This document shows, in pieces, positions 1 through 9,768 of a stretch of 64,000 nucleotides of DNA (positions within the stretch are counted from its first letter, which is position 1; every line of letters starts with the position of its first letter). The notes under the pieces were generated by a model that saw only the letters and a list, made by a program, of their open reading frames with translations, had not been told where the DNA came from and did not search any database. The stretch is from Blastobasis lacticolella. Taxonomy: Eukaryota > Arthropoda > Insecta > Lepidoptera > Blastobasidae. The DNA lies in NCBI GenBank assembly GCA_905147135.1, contig LR990064.1, positions 13,100,001 through 13,164,000 of the forward strand, in the 5' to 3' direction. The position numbers and the translations under genes are program-made.

Positions 1-122
1 ATTGTTATATTTAAACACTGCGATCTCCAACCCGCCTGCCAAGCGTGGAGATTATGGCAACCTCCCCTTTCGTGGGAGAGGCCCTAAGTCCTGCAGTGGA
101 CTGTTACGGGCTGTGATGATAA
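1..122 (+). repeat. SINE-B, 3' part, cut by window start
   Basis: The window opens inside a copy of a short repeat that recurs about ten times here. The recognisable segment runs from the AACCCGCCTGCCAAGCG block through AGGCCCTAAGTCCTGCAGTG to GGGCTGTGATGAT. No coding capacity. No clear tRNA-type promoter is seen in the family, so its class is left open. Confidence 0.75.
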
Positions 123-391
123 CGATTTACCTAAACCATGCAGCTGTAACTGGATCAGCAATATTATTTGTCTAGATTTTACAAACAGTGCATGTCTCGT
201 TTCTGAATGTCTAGAAAATGTTATCCCAAATCTAACTTGTCACCTTTTTGGAACAGAATGCTTTTATCTTTTATCCGTCTGTCTCTATACCGGATTTGTC
301 GTTATGTAACATTTACGTATAGAAGCATGCTGTGCTACTTTAAATAACACTAGTTGTTTCGCTGTAATTTTGAAGCTCCTACTCTGGAGAA

Positions 392-606
392 TAGGCCGTG
401 TGGTGTCCGGCAGAGTAGAATAGCATCAACCTCTTACACTCGTGGGTGTTGTAGAGGGCAAGTAATGTTTTCGAGACAAGAATTCTAGAGTCTCCGAACA
501 CTGGAAAATGGGCAACTTTGGGAGGTCATGGCAATAACTTCCCCATGCGTGGGAGAGGGCCTAAGTCCTGCAGTGGACTGTTATGGGCTGTGATGATGAT
601 GATGAT
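392..606 (+). repeat. SINE-B copy
   Basis: Near full-length copy, starting with GCCGTGTGGTGTCCGGCAGA and ending in a (GAT)n tail. The middle part is shortened compared with the copies at 55006 and 56460. Short reading frames inside it are repeat shadows. Confidence 0.8.
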
Positions 607-1409
607 AATAGAAAGCTTAAGCCCTGGGGATGGGCATAGGCTACTTTGTTATCCGAATACCATACGCCAAGGTTCGTGCACAACTACATATACTCCAATG
701 CATACATTTCAGATTATTATGTTATTATTATTATATCTATCACTTTAAGCAATTTATATTAAGTATATTATTTTACACTACATATCTGCTTCAGAGTTTC
801 CGTGAACCTACTCAGGTTTTGGCAGAATACCAGTATGTTGCTCTGCCGGGCAACACTATGCTGAGTCAAGACCTTTTTGTGCTACAGCACACACATACGA
901 CTATAGGTTGTTATAATGTTTCAGTTACGTCGTGACAATTTAAGTTGTACTTAGTTCATGTATTTTTATAATTTGTTCTTTACTAGCATAAGTTGTTTGT
1001 ATGTGCATGAAGCATAAAATAAATCTCTATTCTATTCTATTCTAACTAGTTATAAAATATGAGTTATTATTAGATACAGAAAAAGATTATATTAGATATC
1101 AATTCCAATCTTGGGAAAAGTGAGTGAATGTTACGCCATAATTCAAAGTAAGTAAGTTAGTTGTCCAACCATCTAAGTATTGGAATTTAATTATTTATCT
1201 GAAACGCAGCTCCGGCAAGGAACTTCATAAACCTGATAGACTTAACTAACTCGATCTTAGTAACTGTACAAGGTCGTGTTCACTATGAAATAATAACTGA
1301 TTAAATTATAACAAGGTTGCAAGATGCATGGACACGTGTGGAAATATTAAAGTAACAACGTCTCAACGTCAACTAATATCTTAGAGGCAGAACTCGGACC
1401 ATTGTAGAC
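607..1409. other. Mostly unassigned AT-rich stretch
   Basis: No convincing gene. The only recognisable item is the LINE-type tail listed separately at 940-1047. Confidence 0.5.
940..1047 (+). mobile_element. LINE 3' tail with (TTCTA)n end
   Basis: Non-coding tail with GCATGAAGCATAAAATAAA followed by a TTCTA simple repeat. The same arrangement, GCATGAAGTATGAAATAAA plus TTCTA-like repeat, occurs at 58570-58700, so both are probably 3' ends of one LINE family whose 5' part was lost at insertion. Confidence 0.5.
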
Positions 1410-1657
1410 CATACATTAGTTGAATACCAACCGATGCTCTTACGGTTAGATAAACTATCGTGATGAAACCTGTACATTCAGGCGTCTGAAGTGTAACCAT
1501 GATCCAATCTGGATTTTCCCCTGGTAGCAAGGTCACGGAGGTCAGATGGCCATCGCATGTAATTACCTAATCTGCACAAGTCTGAGATCATGGTCAAGGA
1601 GGACCCCGGACCTTTATGCGTGAGAGCATAACCGGGACATTAACGCCAAGATGATGA
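1410..1657 (+). repeat. SINE-A copy, head truncated
   Basis: Lacks the tRNA-like head and begins near CATTAGTTGAATACC. It continues through the conserved body (AACCATGATCCAATCTGG; ACGGAGGTCAGATGGC) to the typical 3' end ACATTAACGCCAAGATGATG. A 5' truncation is normal for elements mobilised by LINE reverse transcription. Confidence 0.85.
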
Positions 1658-1682
1658 ATTAATTAATAAATGAATAAATGAA

Positions 1683-1795
1683 CACTTTTTTTGCATAAAT
1701 ACAAGATACAGTCGGTACATATCGGTAGCAACAGAGAAAACATCAGGCGGCCTTATTGCTTAAAGCGATTTCTTCCAATTAATGTTTTAGGAGCA
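1683..1795 (-). mobile_element. LINE 3'-end fragment
   Basis: Shares the GGCGGCCTTATYGCT and GCGATYTCTTCCA blocks with the fragment at 47154-47290, in the same orientation. These are antisense traces of one LINE family's C-terminus and 3' UTR. Too short to class. Confidence 0.45.
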
Positions 1796-2106
1796 GATCT
1801 CGAACCATCGTAAACGAGAAATAAGTTCTCAAATGAAAAAAAAAAACAAATCTATGGAAAGCTTTTATATTCGTTATATTTTAACTAGATTAATCTACGA
1901 TCAGTCAAAGTACTTGACAAGACAAGAGTAAACTCGATGAGTTCATCATGCGCAGTTTAGTAGTTCCCATGACCACATACTGGCTTGATCATCTGACTCT
2001 GGACACCACACAAGGTTTAAATTTTTATCAATACTAAACAAACAAACGTTTTTACTCGTAACTGAAGAAAAATATTGTGACCCATGGTGTTAATCCACAT
2101 CTGGGG
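1796..2106. other. Unassigned
   Basis: AT-rich sequence with no reading frame or repeat I can name. Confidence 0.5.
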
Positions 2107-2108
2107 CC

Positions 2109-2246
2109 TTACCATGAACTCTTATAGCAGGACCTAAACAGAACTGCCCTGCTTAGAACGAGACAGCGCTACGCGTGTCACATAAGCTTGTCTCGTTCAA
2201 ACTGAAAGCAATTCTGTTTAGGTCCTGCCATAAGAGTTCATGGTAA
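2109..2246. mobile_element. MITE with about 37-bp terminal inverted repeats
   Basis: The left end TTACCATGAACTCTTATAGC is mirrored by the right end, differing at one base over the first 37 positions. The interior also contains a second inverted pair around GAACGAGACA and TGTCTCGTTC, so the whole unit can fold into one hairpin. Target duplication is not clear; GCC flanks both sides. Non-coding. Confidence 0.7.
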
Positions 2247-2530
2247 GCCCTCTGTTCTTTTGTCCTAACCGATTGGCTAGTATATTATTCTATGGGATTT
2301 GTGGTTTACATCGATGGAAAATTGGTTTGAGATTAAGTTTGCAACATCATACATGCAGCCTAACATTCCAGAGCCTAGAAACCTAGGCTTTGTTTGATTG
2401 ACTAGCTTGTTAGAGCCTAAGACACGACGGGAGACCCGGGCAGCGCGCTTGCTGCCTATGTCAGTGAGACAGTGATTTTGTTCTGACACAATTAAATTAT
2501 ATTGAAGAGAGGTAGAACATAGATAAAAAA

Positions 2531-2860
2531 ACATCTTAGCGTTATGCTCTCGCGCAAGAGCGTGACTGTACTGACCATTATCCAAAATTTGGCAGATCAG
2601 GTGATCAGTAGAGCGACCTTCGTGACCCTGTAGACAGGGGAACCTGACCAGGTTGAATCAGGGTTATACCTCCAGTCACCTGAATGTGCAGATTTCGTTA
2701 CAATGATTCCCTCACCGTAAGAGCGTCGATTAGCATGCAACTAATGTACATTACTCAGAAAAGGGTCATTGGTACATGGGCACTGGAACATTAGAACCCT
2801 GTACCTCTCGCTTCGAGTGGCATACCTTAACAACTCGGTCACCGACCCTCCTGCCACCGA
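2531..2860 (-). repeat. SINE-A copy
   Basis: Reverse-strand copy covering nearly the whole unit, from the 3' end (CATCTTAGCGTTATGCTCTC on the plus strand) to the degraded tRNA-like head around CTCGCTTCGAGTGGCATACC. The reading frame across it is a repeat artefact. Confidence 0.85.
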
Positions 2861-3415
2861 CGGTCCTAGTACAGGTTATAATGATAATAAGAGTTCAACA
2901 TTAGATTATATTGAGCTCAGTTCACGGTAAAACCAATTGGAGCGAAAAATACTATTTTCCCCAACTCTTCACTCCATCGGTTACCAATAGTGGCAGGTAG
3001 ATATAACTTTTTATCGTCCAATGCTGTCCGGTCGACAACTCTATGAATTGGCGTCTATGAGTAGTTGAGTGACACAGTTGGGATGGCGATCGGTCGTACA
3101 GGTTGGTCTGGTATGGGGCTTATTTTTCTTAGTCACCGTGTTCCCGAATCGATCGCGGACAGCATATTTCGTATCACGTATAGACAATTTTGGCCCTCGG
3201 AGCCCGATTGCGAGTGTCATACTCATACTTCTGCCTGTATGACTCACACACACACACACACTAATTAGTAAACCAAATCCTTTATACATGCACCTTATAC
3301 ACGGCTTTAACATGGCAAACTCGATGATCGAAACAATACGATTGACACGCGTTGCTGAAACGAGCGCTCGGGATCAATTCAGAATAACGACTAAAATAAA
3401 AAAATAAGGCAGCTA
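2861..3415. other. Unassigned, with (AC)n microsatellite
   Basis: No recognisable gene. A (CA)n run lies at about 3243-3262. Short open frames overlap on both strands and have no recognisable domain. Confidence 0.5.
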
Positions 3416-3685
3416 TCACCTAGGCATTAATGTCCCGGTTATGCTCTGGCGCAAGGGCTCGGGCTCCGGCTTGATTATGATCCAGGATTTACTGTTAACA
3501 CTTTGACTTTGTCACTTGACCAGATTGGATCATGGTTACACCTCCAGTCGCCTAAATGTGCAGGTTGCATCACAATGTTTTCCCTCACCGTAAGAGCATT
3601 GGTTAATTATCAAATAAAAGAGAGTCATTGGTACATGGTGGCGCTGGGGTATGCACCCGGTACCTCCGGGTAAGATTCGTGCCTA
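3416..3685 (-). repeat. SINE-A copy, head-to-head with the next
   Basis: Antisense copy with a deletion in the middle. Its head end abuts the head of the plus-strand copy starting at 3692. Confidence 0.8.
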
Positions 3686-3691
3686 GTAATC

Positions 3692-3945
3692 ATTAGAGTT
3701 CGAATCCCATTATCACCATTTACCAATGACTCTTTTTTAGTTATGTATATTAGTTTAATGTTAAGGGAAAACATCGTGATGAAACCTGCACATTCAGGCG
3801 ACTGAATGTGTAACCATGATCCAATCTGGTCAGGTTCCCCTGATAGCAGGGTCACTAAGGCAGTTGCTCCACTGTAATTACCTGACTTGCCCAATCCTGG
3901 ATCATGATCAAGACGGACCTCAGGCCGGGCCTAGAGTGTATGCTA
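3692..3945 (+). repeat. SINE-A copy
   Basis: Starts at the B-box-like GAGTTCGAATCCC and runs through the conserved body; the terminal part is degraded. With the previous copy it makes a short inverted pair. Confidence 0.8.
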
Positions 3946-3948
3946 TTG

Positions 3949-4084
3949 GCATGATATTTACAAAATATTTAACTGTTATATTACTTGTATTACTTACATG
4001 CCTTACACTGTGGCGCTGTTCCATCTATGTCACGTCACTATCACGACGTTGTCACGGCGTGACGCGCCGGACGCGGCGAAATAG
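3949..4084 (+). repeat. Direct repeat, copy 1 (GC-rich core)
   Basis: Begins CATGATATTTACAAAATATT and ends in a GC-rich core (ACTATCACGACGTTGTCACG, then GTGACGCGCCGGACGCGGCG). A second copy lies at 4409-4532 in the same orientation, 324 bp downstream. Confidence 0.8.
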
Positions 4085-4408
4085 GTTATAAGAGGAAATA
4101 AATATGTGTAGTTCCTACCTACTTATCTACCTAGTTCAATATAAAAAGAAAAAAAAGTCTGATTGACCGATCAACTGCCAAAAAAATATCTTATCACATT
4201 AACCATGCCGTTAGCGAAATCATTGTCCAATGACGATGGTAGCAATGATTAAAAAAAGAAGTGTCAGTATAAAAATATTATTCAGCCTGTTACCAACATA
4301 ACATATTATATATACATAACAATGTTACTGTATTATCTTTATGGAAGCAAATAAATATGTATATGAATATAACTTGTTCATTACGCGGAGGTGCTAGTGA
4401 GACTAGAA

Positions 4409-4532
4409 TCATGATATTTCCAAAAATTTAAACAGTTATATTACTGACGTACCCTACACTGTGGCGCTGTTCCGTCCCTGTCATGTCACTATCACGACGT
4501 TGTCACGGCGTGACGCGCCGGACGCGGCGAGA
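4409..4532 (+). repeat. Direct repeat, copy 2 (GC-rich core)
   Basis: Same unit as 3949-4084; the last 40 bases are identical over a long run. No terminal TG..CA or primer-binding site supports an LTR reading. Confidence 0.8.
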
Positions 4533-4874
4533 TAGCGCTGCAGGGACACGTGAGTGGGCACGCGGTTGCGGGTCACGGTGTTAGTTAGTTCGTAAGTAGG
4601 TTAGAAAGTCTTTGCACAGGTTTTTTTAGGTTTAGGTTAGGTTAGGTACCTATTCAAGATAATCTATACATAGAATAAAACAAAGTAATTCCCCTTCCGT
4701 CCCTATGTGTTTTACATGTATATTTTATTGTATTTGGATGTTACAGCTTACAACAATAAGATAAGTACAATAGCATAACTTCCATTAGCCATTTACGAGA
4801 CATCACAGATAAATTTCACAATTTGACTATAAAGAGGTCTTGTACATTGAAATGTAATATGTATCTGTATACAC
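4533..4874. other. Unassigned
   Basis: No gene recognised. Contains a run of TTTAGGTTAGGTTAGG-like sequence at about 4620-4650, too short to be a telomeric array. Confidence 0.5.
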
Positions 4875-5010
4875 CTAGATCTTTTAAACTATGCAACAAA
4901 TTTAAATGCAGTTTCCAACAATATAGTGATTCAAGAGGAAGGTTTATAAGTTAGAAAAATGGAGTAGGTAGGGGTAAAGTAGGTGTACGTGAAAGAAGAC
5001 GCGCTGAGTC
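4875..5010 (+). repeat. Dispersed repeat E
   Basis: Block AAACTAYGCAAC..ATTTTAATG, then GTGATTCAAGAGGAAGGTTT and GTAGGGGTAAAGTAGGTGTA. Recurs at 8803-8950 and 22145-22345. Class unknown. Confidence 0.65.
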
Positions 5011-5077
5011 CACTAGTATTTGATAAAAAGAGATTATTAATAACCCCAATAGATAAAGTATCTAAAATATTTTATTA

Positions 5078-5148
5078 TGGCAGCGATCCTGGGACCTCTG
5101 CATGGCAGACCGGCATGTTAACCAACTCAACCACTCAGGTCATCAAAT
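5078..5148 (-). repeat. SINE-C head fragment (tRNA-Gly-like)
   Basis: Only the tRNA-like promoter region remains: on the minus strand GACCTGAGTGGTTGAGTTGG and the CTGCCATGCAGAGGTCCC region. Too degraded to be a tRNA gene. Confidence 0.6.
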
Positions 5149-5196
5149 AAGAGAAATAAAGCACAGTTCCAGTCTCTGTGCGATAATACCTGGTGT

Positions 5197-5680
5197 TAGT
5201 ACGTTGTTTTTTATACCAGTAATAAGCTCACGGCCTGTCTGATGTTAAGCAGTCACCACAGACGTTGGCAATACCAGGGGAATCACCCAAGCTTTGCCGA
5301 CCCCGTTAAAACCTTTTGACCCCTTTCTTGAAGTACTCCATGTTGTACTCTCCAGGGAAAAACCTCTCCAGATAGCTCATTCCACAACCTTAGTGTGCGT
5401 GGGAGAACACACATAGTTTGCGACCAATTTGACTCCAAGGTGTGAGGATGAACTTCCTGACGGTGGCGAGCGGTGCGATGATAGAATGTAGCTGTAGGCA
5501 TCATGTCAAACAGTTCTTCAGAACAAACACCGTTGTACAAGCGGTAGAACACACAAAGGGAGTCAAAATCCCTCCGCTGGCTCAGCGGCTCAATACCACT
5601 TGTGAGCATTGTATCATCGACAATTCTCACAGCGCGCTTTTGGATCGAGTCACAAGGACCAAGCTGATATGCTGACCTTT
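5197..5680 (-). mobile_element. LINE-B 3' end, reverse transcriptase C-terminus
   Basis: Minus-strand reading frame (5774 to 5283) resembles the C-terminal tail of lepidopteran LINE ORF2: SIQKRAVRIVDD, then DSLCVFYRLYNGVCSEELFD and LPRTLRLWNELSGEVFP. The 3' end carries GCGTCGGCAA-type sequence and an A-rich tail (T-run on the plus strand at 5209). 5'-truncated, as expected for target-primed insertion. Confidence 0.8.
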
Positions 5681-6394
5681 TCTTCTTTCTTAAAATAATA
5701 GAAATAACACACAACTCCAGTCTCTTTACGATAAAACCAGCTGTTAAGTGATAGAAAGGTGCCAAAACGTGCAAAGCGGTGAAAGTGTTAAGTATATCTG
5801 GGAGTTAAGTTTGAGATAACCCGTAGCTCTCCGTTTTTGTGCTGGCGACGTCATTAAGTATAGATTGATGTAGGGTTTGGGCTCGGTAGGGTGGCCAAGG
5901 GTTTCGGATTTTGTGAGACTATTTTTACGAAAAAGTAGAGTTACACAGCGACAAGACAGACGTTTCAATAGAAAAAAAAAGAAGTAAAGCACGAAAATAT
6001 GTAATACGTATTATTAACAGAAATCGCGGGGTATCGCGAATGTGCCGTCCTGAGGGATCTATATAGACTAATAGGATGACTCGTTTCTAGACTAGTAGGA
6101 GCTTTTTTTGCTACGCAATGACAAACGAGCAGACAGCTCACCTGATGGTAAACCCATAACATCTACAATTCATGCATTTAGGTGAATACCAACTAAAATG
6201 CAGAACCGCAGGCATGTTGTCACTGTGATGACTAAGATGAAATGTCTCTTGTCTTTAATGGGAGATTTTTCGAAAGCCGATTAAAAAGACAAAATGTTCT
6301 AATTCTAATAGATGGCGTTGATTAGACACGATTGACAAAAATCAATCAATACGTGACCGTTAGATGTAATAATAAATGTGGACATTTTGCGCAT
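5681..6394. other. Unassigned, with family X fragment
   Basis: No gene recognised. At 6105-6215 there is a minus-strand piece of a dispersed repeat (ACAAACGAGCAGACAGCTCA; CAGAACCGCAGGC) also seen at 26440, 40490 and 43520. Confidence 0.45.
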
Positions 6395-6660
6395 CTAGCT
6401 CTAAGGATTGCCAGACTGAAGTGGCAGTGGGCAGGGCACATAGCTCGAAGAACAGATGGCCGATGGGGCAGTAAAGTTCTCGAGTGGCGACCACGTACCG
6501 GTAGACGCAGCGTGGGTAGGCCTCCTACAAGGTGGACCAACGACCTGGTAAGGATCGCAGGTACCAGCTGGATGCGGAAAGCACAGGACCGGTCTTTGTG
6601 GAGATCTCTGGGGGATGCCTATGCCCAGCAGTGGGCGTCTTCTGGCTGATATGATGATGA
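6395..6660 (+). mobile_element. RTE-like LINE 3' end (family D)
   Basis: The frame reads ARLKWQWAGHIARRTDGRW, then RRSVGRPPTRWTNDLVRIAG and AQQWASSG before a stop and a (GATGAT) tail. The GRPPTRW block is the C-terminal signature of insect endonuclease-reverse transcriptases of the RTE type. The C-terminal 80 or so codons are intact; the rest was lost by 5' truncation. Confidence 0.85.
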
Positions 6661-7439
6661 CGATGATTTTGCGCTTTCTTGTCAGGAAAGGTACAAAAAC
6701 TAAATATCTTATGACGAAACACCTTTCCGAGTAACTACGGATACCGAATTTAATACTTGAGAATCCTGTCTAAGCATCGCCATCTAGTGAGGCACGCCGA
6801 ACTACATTTTTTCATTTTAAATAAAATAAAATAAATAAATAAATAATCTTTATTGCAGATAACTTAGATCCATACAATGAAATAATAATAATAATACATA
6901 TTCTTGAGTTCTAAAGTATACAATCAATTACAATTTGTAAAATTGAACGTCAAGTTATATTTACGTCAACTTAATACAGTTATCTGCAATTTATTTATCG
7001 CAGTTTATCGTTCTGGTGCGCAGATAGCCAATACCTCTGTACAGTACTTGAGGAGTCACGGTACACAGCCCTCAGTATACCGTTGCGAGACTGTCGCAGT
7101 CTCTCCCAAAAGGAAGCGATGCGTGTCGACTTATGCGTGTCGCGATCACTTAAAGTAGCTGTCTGAAAATCACCCATTGCGCTGTAATGGAGTTTGTCCT
7201 AATATGTCAGAAAACTATGGCCACACTAGTCAGACAGAAAAAAGTTTCGACTACTCGTCAGTTGAGGTTCGATGGTGGCTAACAACTAGTCGACTGGTGT
7301 TTTTGCGGAATTCACTGGGTGGGGAAAGTGGGAAAGTATTTTGTGCCGAAAGAAATTTGGTTTGGGCCTATTTAGACGATGTAAGTTGATCGGTGGTCTC
7401 GTTTGATGGCGTTAATTTGCAGGTTGGACTCTCCTAAGT
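6661..7439. other. Unassigned
   Basis: AATAAATAAATAATCTTTATTGC at 6828-6857 resembles an antisense LINE poly(A) end. The rest shows no recognisable coding or repeat content. Confidence 0.4.
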
Positions 7440-7600
7440 GGTACAATAGTTCTCTAGTGGCGTGCTGAGATTGATTACTAAAGTTAAGCAACGCTCGAGT
7501 CCGGGAATTGGATGGGTAACCGTTTCGTCCTTTGAAGCTAGTTGAGCTTCAGCACCGCAACGAGCTCGCCAGTTGTTCGGTGTACCTCCTAATATCGTTG
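7440..7600 (+). repeat. 5S-rRNA-derived SINE (SINE3-like)
   Basis: Contains GATTACTAAAGTTAAGCAAC, 10-20 bases later TTGGATGGGTAACCG. These match the 5S rRNA internal promoter: box A (AAGTTAAGCAAC) and box C (GGATGGGTGACC), in the right order and at nearly the right spacing. The 5' third of 5S is lost or degraded and a non-5S body follows (ACGAGCTCGCCAGTTGTTCG). A real 5S gene would continue into its 3' stem; this does not. A second copy with the same body is at 38292-38398. Confidence 0.65.
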
Positions 7601-7644
7601 CCGAAGCGAGGTTGGGCAAGGTCTTAAGTTGGAACGCGTTCAAT

Positions 7645-8080
7645 TCCAGCTACTCGTAAGCGAGAGGTACAGTCGAGTTCATTAATATGTGAGCATTGCC
7701 AAGGCTTCAAATATAAATGTACATGGAAGGGTACTTATATATCTGAGCAGATGTACATATGTTTGATTGATGAATCTGTTCAGATATATAAGTACCCTTC
7801 CATGTACATTTATATTTGAAGCCTTGGCAATGCTCACATATTAATGAACTCGACTGTACCAAGTTCGAATTCCACTGCCGCCATGTAACAATGACTCTTT
7901 TCTGAGTTATGTTGAACGCAAACCAATGCTTTTACGGTGTGGGAAAATATAGTGATGAAACCTGCATATTCCAGCGACTAAATGTGTGAACAAGATCCAA
8001 TCTGGTCAGGTTCCCTGGTAGCAGGGTCACGGAGGTCAGATGGCAGTCACTCCACTGTTATCATCTTATCTACCAAATCA
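7645..8080 (+). repeat. SINE-A copy split by a MITE
   Basis: ACTCGTAAGCGAGAGGTA at 7652-7669 continues directly at 7857 (TACCAAGTTCGAATTCCACT) once the 187-bp insert is removed, restoring the tRNA-like head. The body runs to about 8075. Confidence 0.8.
7670..7856. mobile_element. Tc1/mariner-type MITE, perfect 77-bp inverted repeats
   Basis: The first 77 bases (CAGTCGAGTTCATTAATATG...) are the exact reverse complement of the last 77 (7780-7856), with a 33-base loop. TA dinucleotides flank both sides (7668-7669, 7857-7858), the target duplication expected for Tc1/mariner elements. It interrupts a SINE-A head, so the empty site can be read off. No coding capacity; it must depend on a transposase elsewhere. 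The complete identity of the arms suggests a young insertion or gene conversion between arms. Confidence 0.85.
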
Positions 8081-8402
8081 GCACCTCACTGCTATAATAA
8101 TACTACCAAAATACATCGCAAACAATAATACTCACTCCGATTTCAACACCGATCCAATTTCACCACTACAGTTGGCGTCGAAAAAAGACAATATGGCGTG
8201 GCCGTGACATATGTCACGTGACTAGATCCCATATTGACGCCGAGTCGCGCGTGTCACTGCGTCACGTCGGTATGGGCTTAGTTTAAATCTATATATCTGG
8301 AGTACATTCGTTTTCCAATACATTGAAAGATAGGTACAGCTTTTGTAACAAAACCATACATTTATTTATTCATTTAAAACTTCATGCACATTACAGTACA
8401 AT
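8081..8402. other. Unassigned
   Basis: No gene or repeat recognised; a GC-rich stretch with CACGTGAC and GTCACGTCGG lies at 8205-8270. Confidence 0.45.
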
Positions 8403-8404
8403 GG

Positions 8405-8570
8405 CGGCATCAAAGAAAGGGGTTAAAAGGTTTTTACGGGGTCGGCAACGCGTGGGTGATGCCCCTGGTATTGCAAATGTCCATAGGCTGCGGTGACTGC
8501 TTACTGTCAGGCAGGCCGCAAGCTTGTTTGCCACCTTGGTGGTATAAAAAAAAACACGTTGCATACATCG
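8405..8570 (+). mobile_element. LINE-B 3' UTR fragment
   Basis: AAAGGGGTTAAAAGG..TTTTTACGGGGTCGGCAA, then GGCCGCAAGCTTGTTTGCCA and an A-run. Same 3' end as 5197-5680 and 41690-42010, short 5'-truncated copy. Confidence 0.75.
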
Positions 8571-8802
8571 TATAAAACAAATTTTCTTGCCGCCGTCTGA
8601 CCCTATGTATCTATGTCTGCTTAAACTAGTAAATAAAGTCGCTGTTGGAATAATTTGGATGCGCGAGCGAGCTGACCTTGGTCTGACATCCGACCACGTC
8701 CTACACACCCAAAAGCGACTCTATCTTATACTGCATAAGGATTATTATCATCTGCAACTAATAATGGGTCGGCTCCAGCCAAAACGGAACGTCTGTTACT
8801 AG

Positions 8803-8950
8803 TTTTAGATCTTTGCTAACTACGCAACGGATTTTAATGGTGTTTGCATCAACAGATAGAGTGATTCAAGAGGAAGGTTTTTAAACAAGAAAAAAAGGGT
8901 AGGTAAGGGTAGGGTAAAGTAGATGTACGCGATCGAAGTCGCGTCATGTC
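8803..8950 (+). repeat. Dispersed repeat E
   Basis: Copy of the 4875-5010 unit: CTACGCAACGGATTTTAATG, GTGATTCAAGAGGAAGGTTT, then a GTAGGGTAAAG-type tail. Confidence 0.7.
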
Positions 8951-9120
8951 CACTACTAAGATATAATTCTGCAATATAGGTCCTTCCCTGCGGTGACCTA
9001 CACAGTTGAGTCGTAATTGGTGATACGCGAGTGCGCACGACTCTCATGGGCAGTCCATACAAAATTACTAAGCAATACTATATTATTTCATTATCAAAAC
9101 CTTCCACATGTGATCATAAT

Positions 9121-9292
9121 CATCATATCAGCCAGAAGACGCCTACTGCTGGGCATAGACCCCAGAGATCTCCACAAAGGCCGATCCTGTGCTTTTCGCA
9201 TCTAGCTGGCACCTGCGATCCTTACCAGGTCGTCGGTCCACCTTGTAGGAGGCCAACCCACGCTGCGTCTTCCGGTACGTGGACCACTTGTG
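9121..9292 (-). mobile_element. RTE-like LINE 3' end (family D)
   Basis: Antisense of the same C-terminal segment as 6395-6660, from the CAGCCAGAAGACGCC tail to the CCACGCTGCGTCTTCC block. 5'-truncated. Confidence 0.8.
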
Positions 9293-9768
9293 ATGCTTTA
9301 TCGAAAAGGGAAGAGACCTCAGTAGTTGTAATAGAATATCGATTTTGTAAAACAATTAAGAATATATCCTCTTGACTCTTTGGGCGTACAGCAAAACGAA
9401 AACTTACAACATCGTGTGGTTGAAATGTTAGAAATGAACGTGAGTTTGCTATGTTTCAAGCTTACGGGTTCAGTTATTCCAAATGATTTTTGTTCCGCAT
9501 AACCACAAAAAATGTGAATAAAGGATGTTGCAGTGAATGTTACAATGTCATTGTACCCGATGCTCTAACGGTGAGGGAAAACATCGTAATGAAACTTGCA
9601 CGTTCAGTACTGCAAGTATAACCATGATCCAATCTGCTCAGGTTCCCCTGGTAGCAAGGTTACGGAGGTCAGATGGCAGTCGCTCGACTGTAATTACTTG
9701 ATCTGCCAAATCCTGATCAAAAGCGGACCCCATGCCCTTGGGCGCGAGTGCATAACCGGGATATTAAC

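Noticed and set aside
3949..4532. Pair of direct repeats as LTRs of a retrotransposon
   Set aside because: No TG..CA ends, primer-binding site, polypurine tract or coding sequence in the 324 bp between them.
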